Assembly: GCA_013817135.1 (NCBI GenBank)
Contig: JACDDF010000062.1
Coordinates: forward strand, 1 to 8,703
Reading direction: 5' to 3'
Source: Nitrospirales bacterium
GTDB taxonomy: Bacteria; Nitrospirota; Nitrospiria; Nitrospirales; UBA8639
DNA: 8,703 nucleotides
A program made the position numbers and the translations under genes. How positions within the stretch are numbered: the first letter of the stretch is position 1; the number at the start of each line of letters is the position of its first letter. The notes under the pieces are model-generated. The model saw only the letters and a program-made list of their open reading frames with translations, was not told the DNA's origin and ran no database searches. This document shows, one piece after another, positions 4,749-8,703 of this stretch.

Positions 4749-6384
4749 ACAGAGCCCTCCTTGTATTCTGAGAACACATTTCCTCCAACCGTGTATAATT
4801 TTCTGCCCCTCGAGTGCGAAACGCATGATATGCCCGAACATTTTCCTCGGCCATGCCGCTGAGGGTCGCGGCCTCCAAACTAAAGGTATCTCGAAAAAAT
4901 GCCATCGCCAAAGGGCCAAAGGCCAATGATGGCCTGACGACCTGTTGCATCGTAAGTGTGTCAACCCTTAATTGGTGCTGTCGCGCCTTCAACAGGTCAA
5001 CCGGAATCGGCCTTTGACGACACATGTCCAATACCGTGTCTGCGTGAATACACAACTGATCGAGCTGAGGTGACAAACGACGCCATACCTGCTCGCATTC
5101 GTGAAAATCCGGTGGAACCGTTGGGGGAAAAGGAACCCGGGTAGGGAAACAGGTAAAGGATTCATACCAATACTGGCGCCAATACTCCGCATACCAGGCA
5201 ACGCGTGGCTCTTCCGTTCCCGCTCTTATTATAAATGTTCCTAACTGATCTTCATTGACGCCACCTTCATAGACCCGAACCTTGGAGGAAAATGATGGAA
5301 ATGGACGAGCATCCAAGAGATGTAAGCAAAGCTCGGCCACCTCTTGAGGGATGATCTGGTCTTTACAGGCATGATGTGGGCAGACCTTATCGAATCCACA
5401 TGGGCCACAAATGATATCGGGCTGAACCACCCAGTGCCCTGGTCCAAAAGGTCCGGTTTCCCAAAAATTCACATGGCCCACCGACACATTGAGGACAGGC
5501 GTATTTACTCCCACGGCCATGTGCATGGGCCCCGTGTCATTGGTCACCATCAACTGACAATGTTCAAGCAAGGCCACCAGTTGCGGCACCGTGGTTTGGC
5601 CAACCGCTTCGCAAATAATTCCCAATCCTCCCGCCTGGCGGTAACACCGGATGGCTTCCTGAACATCCGCCTCTTCTTTCTTCGTGCCAATCAACACAAA
5701 TCCCACCGGCCGTTGTTGGCTGAGACGTGCCATCATTTGCCCAAAATATTCCGGTCGCCAGGCCTTCATGGGATCACTGGCGCCGACTTGAATGGCAATC
5801 CATTCATCGGCCGTGCCGGCTTGTCTCACATAGGTCCGTGCCCATTCTTGCATGTCCTGTGGCACATCTAGGCGAAGAGGATGAAACGATCCTGTCCCGC
5901 TCCCACCAAGCGCAAAGAGATCAACGATATTGAACCGATTCAATGGCCGATACACGTGAAAATCCACGAAATATTTCATCCAGGGATTTTTCACCACAAA
6001 ACTGCCATCCAGGGCTGTGGTCATTCCTCGCTCATCTGAACACCCAAAATATTTCACCAGAAACGCACTGCGGCGATTAAACGTGAGGTTCACCACACGA
6101 TCATACCCAACCTGGAGCAGCGGTTGAACCCAATGTGCAAGATCCTGGTAGAGAGCCACTACATCCCGCGCTCGCACCCGGCTCTCATCCATCAACAGCT
6201 GAAAGTCAAACATCAACACCTGTCGAATCCCAGGAATAAGGCTGGCGACATGGGCAAATTCTTTATCGACGATCAGATCAATGGCCACACCAGGCCATTC
6301 TTCCTCCAACCGTGAAAGCAAGGGAACCATCTGAATCAAATCACCCATCCGGGTAATATTGATAATGAGGACTTGTTTATTCAT
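4729..6384 (-). CDS. GT9-family (heptosyltransferase-like) glycosyltransferase with C-terminal extension
   Basis: A 551-residue protein, probably transferring an ADP-activated or similar sugar in the cytoplasm. Residues 1-355 have the GT9/RfaF-type two-domain GT-B layout: NITRMGDLIQMVPLLSRL (9-26) at the start, GASDPMKAWRPEYF (201-214), and the family hallmark TNDTGPMHMAVGVNTPVL (281-298). A cysteine cluster, CGPCGFDKVCPHHAC (326-340), follows. Typical GT9 proteins end near 350 residues; here about 180 more residues, helical and rich in Trp, Arg and Leu, follow and are unassigned. The ATG at 6384 is preferred because the family begins right before this motif; an upstream TTG at 6405 would add seven residues. 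Neither has a good Shine-Dalgarno. Its place before flagellin suggests flagellin glycosylation rather than LPS core synthesis. Confidence 0.88.
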   Translation of the reverse strand: MNKQVLIINITRMGDLIQMVPLLSRLEEEWPGVAIDLIVDKEFAHVASLIPGIRQVLMFDFQLLMDESRVRARDVVALYQDLAHWVQPLLQVGYDRVVNLTFNRRSAFLVKYFGCSDERGMTTALDGSFVVKNPWMKYFVDFHVYRPLNRFNIVDLFALGGSGTGSFHPLRLDVPQDMQEWARTYVRQAGTADEWIAIQVGASDPMKAWRPEYFGQMMARLSQQRPVGFVLIGTKKEEADVQEAIRCYRQAGGLGIICEAVGQTTVPQLVALLEHCQLMVTNDTGPMHMAVGVNTPVLNVSVGHVNFWETGPFGPGHWVVQPDIICGPCGFDKVCPHHACKDQIIPQEVAELCLHLLDARPFPSFSSKVRVYEGGVNEDQLGTFIIRAGTEEPRVAWYAEYWRQYWYESFTCFPTRVPFPPTVPPDFHECEQVWRRLSPQLDQLCIHADTVLDMCRQRPIPVDLLKARQHQLRVDTLTMQQVVRPSLAFGPLAMAFFRDTFSLEAATLSGMAEENVRAYHAFRTRGAENYTRLEEMCSQNTRRALYARAIG

Positions 6385-6422
6385 CAAGAATTGCCGTGAA
6401 TACAAAAAATACCATCATAGGC

Positions 6423-8240
6423 TCAAAGAAAATCCCGTTTTTCCTGGCGGTATTCATCCATCATCAGAATCAATAATTCCTCACGGTTCAACCGGGCTTC
6501 AGGGCCTTTCTTCCGAATGCTTTTCGCCACATCCACTAACTCCACAGGATCGGCTTGAGGAAATTGCTTCAGCATTGGAATCAATTCCGGGGACTTCCCA
6601 CTTCGAGACAACAATGATCCGGCGTGACGTTCCCCTTGAAGAATAGCTCCTAACCGGTCCGGACTCGCCATGCCCACGGCACCTAAGAGGGTCTTCATCC
6701 GATGCACGTACGTGTGCGCCTCTAATACGCGCTTCCGGGACGATTCAGCCATGGCTATTCGCCGGGCTGGTTCGTGCAAATAGGTTTGAACGGTTGAGAT
6801 GAGCTGATCAGGCCTATTGATCATTGCCATCATCGATTCATCAAAGAGAGCCGGAAGCAAGGTGCGAGCATCGACCACCTGAAAGGCTCCACAACTAGCC
6901 AACTCAAATGTCCGGGGATTCACCCCATCACCCTCCGGATCGAATCCGTCTCCCGTATAGGAATGCACATTAATATTGACCGAGGTGGCATTGAAAATTT
7001 TTACACTGGTCGGAGTATCAATGCGCGCGCCCCCTCTCTGAAGAACCGACTCCAACGCTCCCGGGGTGTCCCATTCATTCCCCCACAATTTAAATGTCCA
7101 TCCTTGGCCGACCAGAGATGGGAGGATCTGCCGCCGGTTTCTATACCCTGCCCCCAAAAAAGACACGTCGGCACCAAACTCGTGTCGCTCTTCTTGGGTG
7201 AAGGTCATGGGCTGATGAATGTCCGGTTCAGCCGCTAACGGGAGATACGACACCTGTTTGGCTCCGGCTTTCCTAAAAGCATCCAAGCATGCGGCTTGTT
7301 GCATCACAAACCAAAAGTCATAACCCGACACCATCTGCTGCCAATAGGTTAAATGACGAAAATTTTCCACAAACCACATGGCCGTTAACACCTTTTTTCG
7401 ACGCATTTGCTCCAAAACTGCCATGGTCAAAGGCGCCTGGGACAAGGCTAAAACGAGATCAGGGGGATCTTCTGCCACATGAGCCAGAGTAATCACTGCC
7501 AGGGTTTCACTCATCCGTTGTTGGACCGTGAGTCTTAACCGATGATCACGGATGGTGTCTAAATTCTGATATCCCGCATAATGTGGACTATGATCCACCC
7601 AACTCACACGATGCCCAAGGCCTTCCAAGGCGTTTACCACATATCGGGCGATGGGCAACGACCCACCATAAATCGGACCGACCACCATGATGTGAAGCGT
7701 CCCGCTTAATTGTTGAGCGAGGTGATCACGAAGCTGCAGACGAAAGTGCTCATAGGTGTCATGATGCACCGTGGCGGCAGGTTCGTAACTCAGGATGCGC
7801 ACCCGCTTGGCTTTCTGGGTCACTTGGAAAGCCATATCAGTCATGGAACCCGTCAGCCACATCACCCGTTCACCCCACCCTTCCAGGGACCGGACAGAGA
7901 TACAATCCGCAAATTCAGAAAGGTCCGGCACGACAACCATCATGACCTGGTCATGGGGCAACATCTCACGCAAGGCTTCCACGTGGTAGAGCAGTCCCAC
8001 GCCAAGTAGGACAATAGTTTCCCGTGCTTGACAGTCTTTCACGCGTTCTTCAGCCCAGCCCTCTGCTTCCCGAACAGGATCATACGCACTATGGAGATAG
8101 CGGGAATTGTAAAGCGCCGTAGGCATGCCGGATTTGGCTGGTTGGATTGACAGGGTTCCTCCTGGTGCCTGCAGGATCTGAGCGGCGAAAACCTGATCCT
8201 GCTGGCGAAGAATGCCGACATTCTGTTTCAACACAGTCAT
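6423..8240 (-). CDS. Maf-like N-terminus fused to CgeB-like glycosyltransferase
   Basis: A 605-residue cytoplasmic protein. Residues 1-160 resemble the N-terminal part of Maf/DUF115 flagellin-modification proteins, with HSAYDPVREAEGWAEE (50-65) and VLLGVGLLYHVEAL (77-90). Residues 180-515 resemble CgeB-type glycosyltransferases: GPIYGGSLPIARYVVNAL (188-205), DLVLALSQAPL (261-271), AMWFVENFRHLTYW (287-300), FLGAGYRNRRQILPSL (361-376), NINVHSYTGDGFD (422-434) and NPRTFELASCGAFQVVD (441-457). The last two match the acceptor and nucleotide-sugar side of a GT-B C-terminal domain. An 85-residue helical tail remains unassigned. The ATG is preceded by AAGGGGCGGA; the gap to the following GT9 gene is 38 bases. 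The sugar and acceptor cannot be read from the sequence; flagellin is the likely acceptor by context. Confidence 0.85.
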   Translation of the reverse strand: MTVLKQNVGILRQQDQVFAAQILQAPGGTLSIQPAKSGMPTALYNSRYLHSAYDPVREAEGWAEERVKDCQARETIVLLGVGLLYHVEALREMLPHDQVMMVVVPDLSEFADCISVRSLEGWGERVMWLTGSMTDMAFQVTQKAKRVRILSYEPAATVHHDTYEHFRLQLRDHLAQQLSGTLHIMVVGPIYGGSLPIARYVVNALEGLGHRVSWVDHSPHYAGYQNLDTIRDHRLRLTVQQRMSETLAVITLAHVAEDPPDLVLALSQAPLTMAVLEQMRRKKVLTAMWFVENFRHLTYWQQMVSGYDFWFVMQQAACLDAFRKAGAKQVSYLPLAAEPDIHQPMTFTQEERHEFGADVSFLGAGYRNRRQILPSLVGQGWTFKLWGNEWDTPGALESVLQRGGARIDTPTSVKIFNATSVNINVHSYTGDGFDPEGDGVNPRTFELASCGAFQVVDARTLLPALFDESMMAMINRPDQLISTVQTYLHEPARRIAMAESSRKRVLEAHTYVHRMKTLLGAVGMASPDRLGAILQGERHAGSLLSRSGKSPELIPMLKQFPQADPVELVDVAKSIRKKGPEARLNREELLILMMDEYRQEKRDFL

Positions 8241-8310
8241 CTTATCCGCCCCTTGTAGATTTTCCCGGGAACACAGAATTCTACCTTGAGACTAACAGAC
8301 GCATTCCCGA

Positions 8311-8703
8311 CTACCTGGATACTTCCATCTGGAAAGTTGGATTCGCCAACTGAGACAGCGCTTCCCACGTATCTTTTCGCCGAAAAACAGCCTCGTCAGG
8401 TTTGTCATCCCTGGTATAAAACGCCCCCCACTCATCTCGATGGCTGGTCCAGAGATCCCACTCGTCTGTTGTTGAATGTACCTGCTCTATTCGCATTAAA
8501 TGGACGGTTTCCATCACAGGCCAATAGTCAGGGGATGATCCTTCAGGTCTTGCTCCATAAGCATCCAGACTCTCCCCAGATCGCCCTCTCTCGCGTTGCC
8601 ACACATAATGGCCAACCCCATAGGGACCGGTTTCATGGACACGCGCCCGGGAGAAATACCACCCGATCGCCCGCGCACCACACATCGCACCGAGGTGCAA
8701 CGG
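8311..8703 (-). CDS. GT9-family glycosyltransferase, 3' end only (cut by right window edge)
   Basis: The last 130 residues of a protein whose start lies beyond the window. The fragment opens PLHLGAMCGARAIGWYF and continues ARVHETGPYGVGHYVWQ. This aligns by eye with TGPMHMAVGVNTPVL and NFWETGPFGPGHWVVQ in the complete GT9 protein at 4729-6384, so it is the sugar-binding end of a second GT9 enzyme. The cysteine cluster of that paralogue is missing. A C-terminal extension of about 90 residues rich in Trp, Asp and Glu follows, with PDYWPVMETVHLM near 57-69. The stop is 70 bases before the next gene on the same strand, consistent with one operon. Confidence 0.8.
   Translation of the reverse strand, partial: PLHLGAMCGARAIGWYFSRARVHETGPYGVGHYVWQRERGRSGESLDAYGARPEGSSPDYWPVMETVHLMRIEQVHSTTDEWDLWTSHRDEWGAFYTRDDKPDEAVFRRKDTWEALSQLANPTFQMEVSR

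Noticed and set aside
4749..4964. N-terminal extension of the 182-residue protein back to a start at 4964
   Set aside because: It would overlap the GT9 coding sequence by over 230 bases in another frame and reads as low-complexity Trp/Arg-rich sequence; the ATG at 4748 has a proper Shine-Dalgarno.
5344..5871. 175-codon open frame on the plus strand
   Set aside because: It lies wholly inside the GT9 gene on the opposite strand, and its translation is His/Arg/Pro-rich with no family likeness.
1..8703. CRISPR array, tRNA, rRNA or insertion sequence
   Set aside because: I saw no spaced repeat series, no tRNA-like cloverleaf, no rRNA signature, and no transposase or terminal inverted repeats.

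Overview
The window is a flagellar filament locus with every recognisable gene on the minus strand, so transcription runs from high to low coordinates. The gene set is flagellin, FlaG, FliD, FliS and a FliT-like protein, preceded by glycosyltransferases. Together with moderate GC, strong Shine-Dalgarno sites and a sigma-28-type flagellin promoter, it indicates a motile Gram-negative-type bacterium. The style resembles flagellar loci of Nitrospirota (Nitrospira-like bacteria), but that placement is an impression from memory and is not proven by the window.

Reading in the direction of transcription, the right part (8703 to 4200) is a probable sugar-transfer operon. It holds the 3' end of a GT9-family (heptosyltransferase-like) gene cut by the window edge, and a 605-residue protein that joins a Maf-like (DUF115-type) N-terminus to a CgeB-like glycosyltransferase. 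These are followed by a 551-residue GT9 protein with a long C-terminal extension, and a 182-residue protein of unknown function whose start overlaps the GT9 stop by 20 bases. Their position directly upstream of flagellin suggests that they glycosylate flagellin.

The 305-base gap 3895-4199 is regulatory. It contains a good sigma-28 promoter match (4015-4041) with a run of eight C's abutting its -35 element. A perfect hairpin lies at about the first transcribed bases. Further down the leader, a GGA-in-loop hairpin sits about 10 nt before a strong Shine-Dalgarno that itself contains GGA, an arrangement like CsrA-controlled flagellin leaders. No csrA or fliW gene is visible here.

The left part is the filament operon: a short flagellin made only of the conserved end domains, a strong stem-loop terminator (3023-3060), then flaG, fliD (cap), fliS (flagellin chaperone) and a FliT-like gene. 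The terminator probably lowers expression of these genes relative to flagellin. After a 211-base gap with two inverted repeats, the first 37 codons of another gene begin at 113 and run off the left edge.
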